Assembly: GCA_028551475.1 (NCBI GenBank)
Contig: CM052355.1
Location: 12,574,129 to 12,638,128, forward strand
DNA length: 64,000 nt
Direction of reading: 5' to 3'
Source: Casuarina equisetifolia
Lineage: Eukaryota > Streptophyta > Magnoliopsida > Fagales > Casuarinaceae
Within the stretch, counting starts at the first letter, position 1. Each line of letters opens with the position of its first letter. The notes beneath the pieces were generated by a model, which was not told the origin of the DNA, searched no databases, and saw only the letters and a program-made list of their open reading frames with translations. Of this stretch, positions 1 to 12,752 are shown piece after piece. A program made the translations under genes and the position numbers.

Positions 1-399
1 TTTCTCCTTGCCTCCTTATGCTACAAAAACAAGACAAATTCAAATAAATAATAGGAGTTCAAATATTTTCTCATAAGCATTGTATTATTTATTGCCTAAA
101 AAATAGGTAAAATAACTCTATAAAAATAGAGTTATCAATTATACTTGGGTGTTCTATCATAAAATAAATAGTTGTATCATATTTGTTATAGAAACATACT
201 CCACACTGCATAATATAATCAAAGGTAAATCATAGCTGGTGGAGAATGGAACCTAGGAAACTAAATAGGATTACTAGGAAACCTAATTCAACCCCCCTCT
301 CCAAAACCCAAAACCAAAAAGGAAAACCTTCTTTCTTTTAAGTTAGGTTAGGGATGCAACACAACATGGCTACCACATCAAGCCTTCAACGTTCAAAAC
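1..399. other. 3' flank of GLR copy A
   Basis: No gene is seen. From about position 137 onward the sequence matches the 3' flanks of copies B (from about 18115) and C (from about 46810); positions 1-136 do not match them. It contains C-rich and A-rich short runs near 290-330, which also occur at the same place in B and C. The duplicated module therefore extends past the stop codon region of each minus-strand receptor copy. Confidence 0.5.
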
Positions 400-1558
400 C
401 TATGAATAACTATCATGATCTTTTCCTAAGGCTTCTAGTCCTTCTTGAATTGGGCCACCAACTTGCTCAATAATAGGTGTTGGTTAAGACACTTGACTTT
501 TTGGACTTAGGTTAAGAAATTCTTTAAAAGGTGTTCCTAGATCTTTAGAGATAGCTATGTGGATTGAATAGCTTAATAGACTTGGTGGGCAATTAGTGTT
601 TGGTGACGGTTCCATACCATGAACACTATCAATGTCACTTTTGTCTTGAAGTCCTCTATTTCTAAAAGTATGCGAGTTAAGGTCTTTCTTGTCAAAGACT
701 CTCAATGCATGATGAATTCGTCTCCATAGTGAGCCTTTTGAATCAAAGCATATCAAGATTTGGCATCTTTCCTTACGATGGAACATAGAAATAAATACAA
801 TCAAGGCTTACCATGGAAGCTAGACCATCAATCAAGAACATAGCCCAAAAGCTAGTAAGGCTAAGATTATCAAAAGAAACTTAAGGATTGGAGTAGGACA
901 ACTAGTTACTTTCCCAAACCATGCCTTTTCAATCTCTTTCATTTTCTCTCCTTTAGTTAGTTTCAAGATTGCCCTTGAAACATCCTTGAAAATTCATTAA
1001 CAAGACAAGAACCTCTTAAGAAGACGTACAATTCACAACACTCAAAACAAAGCCAACATGGGAAGACACAAGTATATAATGATTTATATTATAAGAAACA
1101 AAAGAGCTTACAAAGCCAAAGCCATTAGTTTTGAATATTGATTCAACCATTTGATATTGTGAACAATACTTTGCCAAAAAGAGCTTTATGTAAAGGGTTT
1201 CATCAAATGTAACAAATATACCACCATTTGAGCTTCCTTTAGGCAAAAAATAATGAAAATCTTCTACAAAATTATATAGCTTTCGATTTTTCAACTTCAT
1301 TCCAATTAAAATTTAGGAAACAAAATTATCTTTTTGGTATCCTACATACTTGCCATTAGTAATAAGGTGGTTGACATATGTAAAAGTTGCTTGTAACTTC
1401 TGAACTATTAAGAAAGATGTCAAGCTTGAAATATAACTTTGTGTGAGTATGAACACCATGAAAACCCATATGATCACCACAAATTTGGCACAATTACTTA
1501 ATATTGACTCCCTTACAATTAACATTCAGAAGGTTTTTAGGAAAAAAAAAACATAATT

Positions 1559-1822
1559 ACATTGATATGATACACCTCACCTAACAATCAATAACTAATC
1601 AAGAAAACTAAATCAACAACGAGTTTATCACCATTGACCAATTACAACAATTAATAGAACTAGCATACTTCAACATGTTTCACATATTTTACATTGATAT
1701 AATACACCTCACCTAACAATCAACAAATAATCAAGAAAACTAAATCAACAACGAGTTTATCACCATTGATCAATTACAACAATTAATAGAACTAGCATAC
1801 TTCAACATGTTTCACATATTTT
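1559..1822. repeat. 132-bp tandem duplication
   Basis: Two direct copies, about 1559-1690 and 1691-1822, differ at only a few positions. They lie in the intron upstream (gene sense) of the M3 exon of copy A. Copies B and C have a single copy at the matching place (about 19455-19590 in B), so this duplication is private to A. Confidence 0.85.
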
Positions 1823-4048
1823 ATATGACTTTTAAGAAAAGTAAGCAATCTGTTAAAGGTAAAAAATACAAAATTCCAAACAAAAGACTTTATCATGAAA
1901 CAAACCATCAAAAAGCAAAAAACCTAACCATCCACAACCATCAGAATCAATCCCAAAACTAACCCACGAGTTCAAGTGCACATAGAAGCCACAACCAATA
2001 GACAAATCATTGGAGAGTTCTGACCAAGATTAGGCCTCTTCTATTATTTAGGCCTTGGAAAAAAGATGGAATGGCAAAAGTTATCCCAAAGAAAACAAAT
2101 AGGTGGTCATACAACCATAGCAAATGGTTGCAAAGAGTGTTTAAATTGTCCATGGAAACCTAGGAGAAGAGAGAGGATAATTACAGCCACTTGAAAGACA
2201 AGATAATGGGTGGCCACACTACCGTCTCAAAGAAAATAATCATTGCATGGCCATTACAAGAAAAGAGATATAGGAGACTCATCATCTAATCATAGTCTAC
2301 CTATGTTAACTATGACCTATGATGGTCTTAGGTCATAAAGGCTTTATAAAAGAGATAATGGAGAATTATGACTAGATTATCAATTTCTAGTCATAAAGGC
2401 TCCATAAAATATAAAAGGTATCCATGCCCTCAAAAAGAGCAAAGGGGTAGACTAACCTTAGTAAACCCAACTTCATTGTTTCTTCCCCTTCCCAAGTTAG
2501 TCATTCCATGGTCTAGGAGGTTGATTTGTCACAATATGATATGTTGTTATGAAATAGTTGATAATATTCCTCAAAAGTCAATCACGTAAGGATCCCTAAA
2601 TAATGTTAATTATTTTATCAACAAAAGAGATAACTTGAAAGAGTTAATTATCACTTTCCTTTTTCTTTTATTTTTAATACTCACACACCCACTTAGTGTC
2701 AAATTATGAACATGATATTCTAGGCCACCTTGGCCTACCACTAGACCAAGGCATCTCGACATGACTATCACTTTTCTAAGTTTAGTAAATATAATTTCAA
2801 AAAAGCTTTCGAAGAAGTAAGTGAGCTTTATGTGTATAAGAAAATAAGATCTTTAAAGTAAAACTTAAATGAAAAAACAACTTTCCAACTTTTGAGTTAG
2901 TTTTTGAATTAAATTTTTAAACCTTCTAACATTTGACTTTGCTTTGCTCCATGTGAACTTGAGCTAAATAATGCTTAATGTACAAGGGAATGTGTGAATA
3001 ACAAAAGTCTCACACTAAAAAATAACATCATTAAGGTAAAACTTAAATGAAAAAAAAAAGATTCTCTAACCTTTAAGCCAACTTTTAACTTAGGCCTTTT
3101 AATACTTTATAATCATTTGATTCATATAGAAGAATCAAAATTCTATACATTTTGGTTTCTACAAAAGAGACCAAGACTACATTAATATATCTCAAAATTT
3201 GTTAATTGTAGTTGCCCCTTAACAAGACTAAACTCTCTAGAAAGACTTATAAATATATTACTTAATAATGCTTCTCAAAGTCTAGGACCATTTAGAGATA
3301 CCCCAATACTATCAAGATCAATTAAGTTGCTTAAAGCATTTTTCTCTTCAAAGCCAAGATTTTTGGTCCCAACTTCCTCAACTACCTTAACCAATGCTAA
3401 AGCAACATCATAAGCCCATAAACCAACAACATCTAGTTTGGCATCGATGAAGTTGGGTTACCTTGTCGAAATTTTTGTTTTTCTTTCCATCGACCTATAA
3501 AATCTTCAAGTGCTTTTGTCTTTGACACATAAATTGTTATACCTAATACCCTTTGCAATAAATCCACAATGGAAGGATCTACTAAACCTAATGAATTCGC
3601 TAGTCCACTAGTAATGATCCAAACATAACCTTCACTTATCATCCCAATCTCTTTCTCCTTAATGAAATGTCGAGAACCAAGATTGAGTGGCATGTGCACA
3701 ATGAAGACTTTTGTTTGAACTATCATTTACTTGTTAACTTCTTAACCAGGTTGGCCATCTATGATTGAAGCAAGAATAACATGTTGGTAGGGAATAGTAG
3801 CATCAACCTCATGTACGGCATCAATCAAGAAGGGAATTATACCTTGTCCATAACTATTGTCTATATAGATTGGCATGGCTTTTCTCCATCCAAAAGCTTG
3901 AATAATTGCACTTATAGCTTTCACCTCAACTGAGCAACTTCATAAAAGTACAAACTTTCAAGTGATGGGAAGGGCTTGCCACTGAAAATGATATAATGGG
4001 CACCTACACTTTCTCCCCTAAGTTGATGACAAAGCTAGCCTATGCAAC

Positions 4049-4540
4049 GATCCTGCTCCTCCACAATATGTCTAGCAATTGATCAAGTAATTGGATAGCA
4101 TGGATTTAAGCTAAAATCATAACCAAACTACCTTGACGATTTTTTTTCCTACCTATGGTGACTGAAAGAATAGAATGCAAAAGAGAAGAGCTTGTTCAAG
4201 GGAAATCGTGACCTCCAAATTCTGTTAAAAAGTTTCAAATGATTCCAAAGCTTCTAATAGAATCAACTTCTCCCTTTTTATACCTTCTACAATCCCTTTC
4301 CAATATTCTGGCAATTAACAACTCTTGAAACAATAAAATGCAATACAAGAATGAATAAAATGCGTAACTTATAGAAGATAAAGATGTTCTTAATTGAGTA
4401 TTCCTACATTATCCATATGTAGCCTCAGAGCCTTACTACCTAGCCACATTTGCTTAAGCTAGAAGATTTCTTATCAACACCAAGGAATTGTTGCATCCCT
4501 TCCCCCTTAACACCAACCTTATTCCTAAAATGCTTATTTT
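4049..4540. other. unidentified insert replacing the start of exon 2 in copy A
   Basis: Homology to copies B and C breaks off at about 4048 within exon 2 and resumes near 4545 deep in intron 1. The intervening ~490 bp match nothing else in the window that I can see. On the minus strand there is a TATA-like GGTATAAAAAGGGAG near 4282-4296. No open frame of note. It could be an LTR fragment or other insertion accompanied by loss of about 1 kb of intron 1, but no terminal repeats or target duplication were found. Confidence 0.35.
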
Positions 4541-5228
4541 TGGAAAAATAAAGAGCTTAGCTCAAGGCATGTAAGTGAAGCACTTCATTTATTATGAAAC
4601 TAATGTTTAAAAAGGTGAAAGGAATGGTCAAACTAACTTAGTGACTCTCATAAAATCTAATTAAGTTCATCTAAATCACTAAATTAAATCATTTAAGATG
4701 ATTACCAATTGGATAATTTAAATACTAGAAAATAATCAAAAATCATGTTATTGCAAAATAAGAAGTTTTGTTAATTATTATTCGGAGATCTTTCGCATGA
4801 CTTAAATTCCTTCCACGCAATATTGTTAATATTTACTTTAGCTAATTTGTGAAAGTCACTTGCATATTACTACTACATTATAAGAGAAAATAATATCAAT
4901 GGTTGAATGAAGAAAATATTCATACATTGAATGTGATGATTTATGGTAAAAAAGAATAGTTGAATCATTGTGCATAATTTGGTTATCTTCCTATGTTACA
5001 TATAACCACGCAACAAAATTTAAACTAGTATAACTTAAGAAGAAATTGATTGACATATGAAAGTGCGTTTTGACATAGAATTGGAACTCTTTTGTATAAT
5101 AAGCAAATGCAGTACTTTTTAGATTCCTATTTTGTAGTGTTAGGAACTTCAACTATCATACTTTAACTAGTTCCTATGGTGGAATAAAACAATTTAAGCT
5201 TCTTTCCTTCAAAGAATACTATGGAATC

Positions 5229-5789
5229 TAACTTCATTGGTTGGTTCATATGTAGGGACTTACTATAGCATAAGTGATTTCTCAATGGCTCCCTTCAATT
5301 GATATGTATTGTAATTTTTGTGGCTTTCAATGTAAAAGTAGGTCACACTTGTTTTTTCAGTGTACTTGGACTAGTTAGATTTGGAGAAGTATTCTAGCAC
5401 AACAAGGCCTTCATAAGGACATCGATGATTGGAATTTTGAATTGCAATGGATGATTAAAGCAACTAAGGGAAAGGATTTGGCCGCAAAGCTTCTTAAACT
5501 TTCTTTCTTAGCATGTCTTTATTGTATATGGTTTAAACGTAATCGTAGACATTTTCAAAATAAGACTATTTATATACCTATTTTGTTAGTTAGAATTAGG
5601 AGAGTAGTTCTTAGAAGAGCATCTCTATTTAGGAACATTAAACTCTCTCAAGCGAATGTTTTATTGTGCCATAGCTGGAAAATTCCAAATTCTGCTTTCT
5701 CTTAGATGAATCGTAATGCTGGGGTATGCCCTTAAGCTTTTGTATTTTTTTATTCTTCGATGAATAAACTCACATATTCATAAAAAAAA
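5229..5789 (+). mobile_element. 5'-truncated LINE 3' end with target-site duplication
   Basis: A non-LTR retrotransposon tail lies in intron 1 of GLR copy A. The forward frame from about 5300 to 5705 encodes the end of a plant LINE reverse transcriptase: a zinc-binding-RVT-like CNFCG followed by HLFFQC, then an IWFKRNRRHFQ-type motif. One in-frame stop lies near 5376 between the zinc motif and the rest. A 3' UTR and a run of ten A residues end the insert. A 14-bp duplication AATACTATGGAATC flanks it at 5215-5228 and 5790-5803; copies B and C have this sequence once, at the empty site. About 560 bp are left of an element normally several kb long, as expected from aborted target-primed reverse transcription. 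Confidence 0.85.
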
Positions 5790-6312
5790 AATACTATGGA
5801 ATCACAAAAGAATTAAATCTTTGTATGATGCTACTTTATTTTCTAGTGGTAAACTTTTAACAATGCAAACAATGCTCGCACTTGCTTCATCTATTAATTC
5901 ATTGTTACAAAATGAAAGCAAGAATATATTAGAGAAAGTGTACGAAAAAATGAATCTATTTGCTATTGGAAAAAGATAAATAAAAAAGAATGAAGAACCT
6001 GATGCAGTCACTCCAACGAATATCAATTTCAAAATCCCTTGTGTAAAAAATCAAACTTGTTTTATACTGACCATGAAAGGCATAGAAGTCTGAAAGAGCC
6101 ATGTTGATGTAGGTTAACCCTATCTTCCCCCAAACATAGCTAAGTTCAAAATGACACTCACATCAACTAGGATTGCTATGTTTTTTGCCTTTACCAAAAA
6201 GATCCATTCCAAAATAGCAATAAGGAAGGAAAGAGAAAAACTAAATTTGGCAATGATCTTCATGATTATGAATGTCTTGAAAGCTTCAATGGTCTCAAGT
6301 CATGAGAACTCC

Positions 6313-6320
6313 TATTTATA
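6313..6320 (-). promoter_or_regulatory. TATA box of GLR copy A
   Basis: TATAAATA on the minus strand, 50 bp upstream of the start codon at 6263. The same octamer sits at the same distance in copies B (26110-26117) and C (61045-61052). Confidence 0.55.
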
Positions 6321-6329
6321 GGATGAATG

Positions 6330-9300
6330 TGATAGTATTGAGAGAGAAAGGACTTGGAAAGTAAAAATGGTTATGCTACAAGGTGGAAAAAACTAATTGC
6401 TAAAATATTTTCAATTATAGGTAGAGAAATAAAAGAGTTGCAAAATATTGTACACTATAAGGAGAATGCTATAATGACAAGGTTTAAAGGGACATGGATT
6501 GACCAAAAAGATGGAAGTAAATCAATAACAACATAAATGTAAAATATGATTTCAAAAGTTGAGGTTTGGTTCACAAATTTCCTTCAAGATGGAAGAAACA
6601 AGCATTAATTTTACATAAGAAGTAATGAAAATTTATTATTAAAAAAAAAACATGCATCAAAATGAAGACCTAGTATCCATAATGAAAGATCGATTGAATC
6701 AGATGATAAGATGATGAAAAATGGCAACTTCGAAGGACCATCTAAACAATGCCCAAGCAAATATGTTGCAAGCTTTACTCACTTGCCTACCAAAACTCAA
6801 GGGCATTGAAAAAATCATTAAACCATCAAATCCAATGGCCAACACTAGCCAGCTTAGTCATAAAGCCTGTAATCCCTTTATCACCATTCACAAAATACAA
6901 ACATGGAAGAACCTTTACCTCTCTAGTTAACTTGGCGAGGAAGTTGGTCTTCTTTATTTTTCATTGGTGATTATATAGTCCATTAATCCTTCTCTAAGCC
7001 TTCAATCTAGTTTCCATGAAATTCAAAGGAAGTAGCTCCAATGCTTTCACTATCAAAGAAATAGCCTTTTTACTAACTCTTTAAAACTTGTATGGAAGAC
7101 CATGGTTAGGCTACAAGATGAAAAAAAACTAGATGCTAAAATGTTTTCAATTGTACTTAGAGAAATAAAAGACTAGCAAAATATTGTCCACTAGAAGGCG
7201 AACACTATAATGACATGTTCTACAAGGATATTCATTGGCAAAAAAGATAAAAGTAAAATTATAGCAACATATATATAAAATATGATTTTGAAAACCAAGG
7301 TTTGGTTCACAAATTCCTTTCAAAATGGAAGGAACAAGCATTAATGTTACATTGGGAAATAATAAAATTCAATAACCATGCATTAAAATGAAGACCTAAT
7401 ATCCATAATGAAAGATTAGCTCAATTAAATGTTGAGTTGATGAATATCACAATGTCAGAGGACCATTTAAACAAGGCCCAAGTAAAGATGTTGCATGCTC
7501 TACTTGCTCCCTTACCCAAAGTCAAGGACATTGAACATATCATCAAACCATCCAATCCAACGGCTAACACCAGCCAACTTAGTCATTAAGCCTAAAACAC
7601 CTTTGTCACATCACCATTCACAAAGTACAAATGTGGAAGCACCTCTACCTTTCTAGATTACTTAGAAAGGAAGCTAGTCTCCCTTATTTTTCATTAATGA
7701 CTATATAGCTCATCAATCCCTCTTTAAGCCTTCAATCTAGTTTCTATGAAATTTAAGGGAAGGATCTTCAATGCCCTCACTATTAAAGAAACATACTCTC
7801 AACTAACTCTTCAAAACTTGCATCAAAACCATGGTTAGGTTACAAGATAAAAGAAACTAGTTGCTAAACATTTTCAATTGCAGTTAAAGAAATAACAGAC
7901 TACCAAGATATTGTACACTAGAAGAAGAATGCTACAATGACATGGTTTATAAGGATATTTATTGACCAAAAAAGATAAAAGTAAAACAACAACAACAACA
8001 TATATGTAACTTATAATTTCAAAATTGAGGAATTCATTTCAAAGATAGAAAAAACAAGTATTAATAATACTCTGGGAAATAAGACAATTCATAGAAAATA
8101 GCCATGCATCCAAATGAAGACCTAGTCTCCATAATGAAAGATTAGTTGAATTTGATGATAATATGATGAACAATAGCAACATCAAAGGACCATCTAAACA
8201 ACACTCAAGCAAATATGTTACATGTAAATATTCAAGGGCACTAAATAAATCACCAAACCATCAAATCCAATGGCCAATAGTAGCTAGCTTAGTTAGAAAT
8301 CCTACAACCCCTATCACATCACCATTCACAAAATACAAACATCGAAGCACCTTTACCTCTCCATATGACTTGAAAAGGAAGTTGGTCTACTCTATTTTTC
8401 ATCAACGATTATACAATCCATCAATCCTTCTCCAAGCCTTCAATCTAGTTTCTATGAAATTCAAAGGAAGGACCTCTAACACTCTCACTATCAAAGAAAT
8501 AGCCTCTTTACTGACTTTTCAAAACTTGCATGAAGACCATAGTTAGGCTACAAGATGAAAGAAACTAGATGCTAAAATATTTTCAATTGTAGTTAAAGAA
8601 ATAAAAGACTAGCAAAATATTGTATACTAGAAGGCAAATGCTACAATACGATGTCCTATAAGGACATTCATTGGCCAAAAATATAGAAGTAAAATGATAG
8701 CAACATATATGTAAACTATGACTTTGAAAACCGTGGTCTGGTTCACAAACTCCTTTCAAGATAGAAATAATAAGCATTAATGTTCCACTAGGAAACAAGA
8801 CAATTCATAAAAAAAAAATAACCATGCAATAAAATGAAGACTTAATGGATAATGAAATATCAACTCAATCGAATGATGAGTTGATGAATAACACAATGTC
8901 GGACGACCAACTAAACAAGACCTAAGCATAGATGTTGCATGCTCTACTCATTCCCCTACCTAAAGTCAAAGTCATTGAACATTGTCAAACCATCCAATCC
9001 AACAATTAGCACTAACCAGCTTAGTCATAAAGCTTATAACCCCTTTATCACATTACAATTCACAAAATACAAATGTGGAAGCACCTTTGCCCTTCCATTA
9101 ATCCCTCTTTGAGCCTTCAATTTAATTTCCATCAAATTTAGAGGAAGGATCTCCAATGCTCTCACTATTAAAGAAATAGCCTCTCTACTAACTCTTCAAA
9201 ACTTAGTGAAACCATGGTTAAGCTACAAGAAAAAAGAAACTAGCCACTGAAATATTTTCAATTGTAGTTAGAGAAATAAAAGACTACCAAGATATTGTAT

Positions 9301-10140
9301 ACTAGAAGGAGAATGGTATAATGACATGGTTTATAGGGACATTCATTCACCAAAAAGGATGAAAGTAAAATGACAGCAACATATATGTAAAATATAATTT
9401 CTTAAAGTGAGGTTTGGTTCACAAATTCATTCCAAGATAGAAAAAACAAGTATTAATATTATAATTAGAAGGCCTAAAGACCCAACCTAAAAGCTAGCTC
9501 AAAAGTTGAAAGGTCCTCTTTTAATTTATACTTAACCTTAGGGATCTTAATTTTCAATGTGGGACTCTTGTCTTTCACACATGCCCCCACACACCATGCA
9601 TCATTAGGCTCAAAGTCGCATGGGGTAAAATAGATTTAACCTAGGCTCTAATACCAAGTTAGAATGCTCAAAAACCCAACCCAAAAACTAGCTTAAGGGT
9701 GGGAGACTCCTCTTTTAATTTATACTTAACCTCAGAAATCTTAATTTCTAATATAAAACTCTTGTCTTCTATACAATTACTTTGGAAAATAAGACAATTC
9801 ATAGAAAATAGTCATGCATCAAAATGATGACCACGTATCCATAACAAAAAATAAACTCAATCAACATATGAGATGGTGAACAACACAACATCGAAGGACC
9901 ATCTAAACAACACCCAGGCACAAACGTTGTTGTTCTACTCCCTCGTCTACCTAAGGTATAGGGCACTAAACAAATTGTCAAGCCATCCGATCAACAGCCA
10001 GCTCAATCATAAAGCCTGTAAACCCTTTGTCACATCACTGTTCACTAAATACAAACGTGGAAGCACCTCTGCATCTCCATAAATTTCTGATGAAGGATCA
10101 TCTAATGCTCTCAATATGAAAGAAATAGCCCCTCTATTTT
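6330..10140. repeat. tandem array 1 of ~720-bp units
   Basis: Long-period tandem repeat. A marker phrase (AAGACCTAGTATCCATAATG and variants) recurs near 6668, 7391, 8116, 8836 and 9826, giving a period of about 720 bp; the last interval is longer because of an inserted TRIM-like element. Units differ by roughly 10-20% and by small indels. Some units keep and some lack an internal segment containing GACTTGAAAAGGAAG, so at least two unit subtypes exist. Short open frames recur in each unit but are not conserved at protein level. The array begins within about 20 bp of the TATA box of GLR copy A and ends at the 1.85-kb conserved block. I do not recognise the unit as a known satellite or transposon. 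Confidence 0.8.
9465..9775 (-). mobile_element. TRIM-like miniature LTR element (fossil)
   Basis: Two direct terminal repeats of about 115 bp (about 9465-9581 and 9661-9775) flank about 80 bp. On the minus strand both repeats begin TGT and share a GAAGACAAGAG or AAAGACAAGAG start. Next to the upstream repeat is TTGGTATTAGAGCC (9643-9656), resembling the primer site for initiator methionine tRNA, and a G-rich purine tract precedes the second repeat. This is the plan of terminal-repeat retrotransposons in miniature, which encode no protein. It interrupts a unit of array 1; arrays 2 and 3 lack it. The two repeats are well diverged, so it is not young. Target duplication was not clear. Confidence 0.6.
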
Positions 10141-11969
10141 ATTGGTTTATTCATAATGTTTTTGGTGATTAGCTACATGTTACGCTGTGCCTATCTATGA
10201 TATTTCTCGTATTTATGTCAGGAGGTGTGACCAAGCCCGTTTATCGCGTCCAGCCCGCTTCTCGCACCAACACTGTATGGCGGGAACAAAACTAACAAGT
10301 TCAACACAGAGAAAACAAAAGCAACCGGGTGGAGAAGTATGCCAAAAGTCGCGACAAAACAAAGAACCCAAAAGTCTTACGGTGTAATTAACAAGTGGAT
10401 CCCTGACAATGGAGTTGCAAGGGGAAAAGCCACGGCTGGCAAGAGTATCTCGTGATTCTAGTTTATTGCAGATTGCGCTTTCTCCCATGGGTCCAGTTTT
10501 CGCTCTCAATTAGTGTCAAAAAGGAAAGGCCAGAAATCTGTTTGCGCTTTCTCTCTGTCTGGTTCATTGCAGATTTTCCGTTTTCTTGCTACCAATCACC
10601 AGCTTCATTGATAAGATTATTCATATGGTAGCTTTGTTTAAAAACTCTTAGGTCCGGTTGTTAGTGTCCTTTTAGGAGTTTCTCATATATCCTCTCCTAA
10701 TTTATTTGCTAAATATCTCAGAGGATTTGTAGACATTTAAATACTTGCTTCATTGTGTATTTCAAGGGATTACGATCTGTGTAAACTTTGGTTGGAATAT
10801 TAAAAAGGTAGCCTTGAGCAGTTCGATAAATGAGGTGGGTTAGGCGGAGGGCCTAATCACTTAAATCTAGTGTGCTTGCCATTTTGCGGCTTGCAATTTT
10901 TATGTCTACTGTCTTACTGTATGCGGAAATCTTTGTGCATTCTGCACTTTCTGATTTTTTAGATGCTTTGTGTAAATTTTGCATTGATTCGGCTCCTGCA
11001 TTATTACTGGTTCTACACTGATCTAGCTTCATTTCACTTGACCTTGAGTTAACCGTGAGCAGCACATTGAATTTATATTATACTTTAGAAATTCTATTCA
11101 GGAAATATTATACTTATTTTGTTGTATAATTTTGCATATTAGATCTCACGTACAATCATATTTTTCATTATCACAATACTGTAGTCAGGTATAAATTTGG
11201 TTAGACTTATATAGTGCATACTCATCATGAAACAAAATTACTAGATTATTTAGAAAATGTACTTCACTCCCCTCTTAGGTTCCCTCTAGAACCTTACATA
11301 CTAACTCTCCAAAAAATTACCAGACTGTTCTAATTGCCACATAATTTTGTAGAAGTTGCGTAAGACTCCTTTAGAAACTATTTAATGGACTCTTGAGTCC
11401 GACCTCTCTTTTTTTTCTTTTTTCTTTTTGGCTATAAATATGTAAGACTTGGACGTTGTGAATGTAAGAAGAAATCAATAAGTAGTTAACTAAGTTTGCT
11501 AAATTCTCTAGCTATTTCAATTCTCAAATTTTTCTCATAAACTATTGTACAAGTGTCTTTCCATAGGAAGTATTATTTCTCGAAGATTGGATGGAACTTT
11601 TGGTAACACCGGTATCGTGTTAGCACAACCCAAAACTAGTTGTTTCTTTGTACTGTGGACAAGCCTGACGAAGGACGAGCCTTCGCTCACCTTTGACCGA
11701 ATAAAAGTCATGGCGCAGTTGTCAAAGATGTTCTTTTCATCTTGATGGTCTTGGCTGTCCAAGTCATAGATGGGTGGTCCGCGAATTGCTTATCAAGTTA
11801 GGCGAGAGCAGACTATGAAAGAAGAAAATCTTAATCTCGTTTTCCATTCTTCTCTACTTTTCTTCCTTAGAAGAATGTGACCATCCAACATAGCTTCCGT
11901 AGGGAAGCAGCTACTAAGAAAACTATTTTTCCGGTGCTATGCAAAAGATTGACTGAAGACAAACATCTA
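10110..11969. other. 1.85-kb conserved intergenic block, copy 1
   Basis: This block is about 95% identical by eye to 30270-32161, and in both places lies between the end of a ~720-bp repeat array and plus-strand GLR sequence. Homology ends sharply after GACTGAAGACAAACATCT at about 11969. It holds a TATA-like GGCTATAAATATG near 11430 followed by sequence resembling an LTR or transcript leader. Short open frames such as 11545-11745 are not maintained between the two copies. I cannot assign a function; it may be promoter and leader sequence of the lost plus-strand receptor, or a fragment of an old retroelement. Confidence 0.6.
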
Positions 11970-12752
11970 AGGAGATGTAGAAGTCTAGTTCTCAGTTCAT
12001 ACTTTTCTTCTCTAACCGGTGGAGGCTCTGTCCAAAATTTTCTTGCTTAAAATTGAAGTAATGTTGCACTGAGAATTGAGTATATGTAATTTCTATTTTC
12101 AAAATTTTGTACAAGCATTTCGTAAACAGAAAAAAGACTAAAGTAAAGAATGATACAATCTTACCAATTCACAGTGAGTTATGGGCCTAAATTACGGATG
12201 ATATCATTGTTTCAAAAGCGCAGCAGCAACAGATAAGCGCGACCTGCATGCTTGAAGTGGAAAAGACCGAATGACAAAATCAAGTAACCTTAGGTAGAAC
12301 AAGACTATCTTTTAAAATGACAAAATCAGCACATATACATAGAAACACAAAGTCTATATAAAGAGTTTCCTTCTCTACATGCTAAGAAAAAAATTTGATA
12401 CAATTAACATATTTATTCTTTTCTATCTTTCTAAAAATGGGGAGAAAAATGAGTAAGATAGAATTCTTGTCTAACCCATTTTTCATTGTTTTTTTCTTCT
12501 TTTTTTTTTTTTTTTTTACGTTTTTGTTTCCCAATTTGAAAACAAAAATTCTTTTCATTCACAAGTCTTAACCACCCTTACTTGTGTATTTGTTTCTTGA
12601 AATCTACGTTGTTTCTTAACATCACAACATGTTAGGATTTTTCTTGTTATACACTATTACGGTTCTTTACTTCTTGTGTCTTAGTACAACAATAAAATGG
12701 TTGATAAACACTTAGTTCAATGGTGAGCAGGTACTGTCTCAAACCTTTGAGT
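11970..12752. other. unit-2-specific spacer with poly-T tract
   Basis: No gene is seen. This stretch takes the place of the 9.3 kb between 32161 and 41440 in unit 3, which there holds complete GLR E. It contains a poly-T run at about 12499-12518. Positions about 12707-12768 have a tRNA-like look: TTAGTTCAATGGTGAGCA resembles an A box, and GAGTTCCAAGATTGAC is a weak B box. That could be a SINE head, but the match is poor. Confidence 0.4.

Larger units (their letters stand above)
400..6263 (-). pseudogene. GLR: GLR copy A, degraded glutamate receptor-like gene
   Basis: This is a decayed plant glutamate receptor-like channel gene read from 6263 down to about 400. Exon 1 (ATG at 6261-6263) starts with a hydrophobic signal-peptide-like stretch but meets a stop near 6120. 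Exon 2 survives only as about 3180-4048, encoding the second half of the amino-terminal ligand-binding domain. The S1 half of the ligand-binding core and the whole exon with M1 and the pore loop are gone; the matching B segment is about 21515-22885. Exon 4 (M3 and S2, about 1110-1500) has an in-frame stop near 1313. Exon 5 (M4 and tail, about 400-1015) has lost its acceptor AG and is shifted. A truncated LINE sits in intron 1. It cannot make a channel. It is visibly more diverged from B and C than those two are from each other, so it is the oldest minus-strand branch here. Confidence 0.85.

Noticed and set aside
8163-8546. 127-codon frame inside repeat array 1, with shorter relatives in other units
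   Set aside because: Related units carry stops and indels at different places and the frame is not maintained, so there is no sign of protein selection.
10213-10509. 98-codon minus-strand frame in the conserved block
   Set aside because: The sister block at 30462-30731 breaks the frame differently; no domain.
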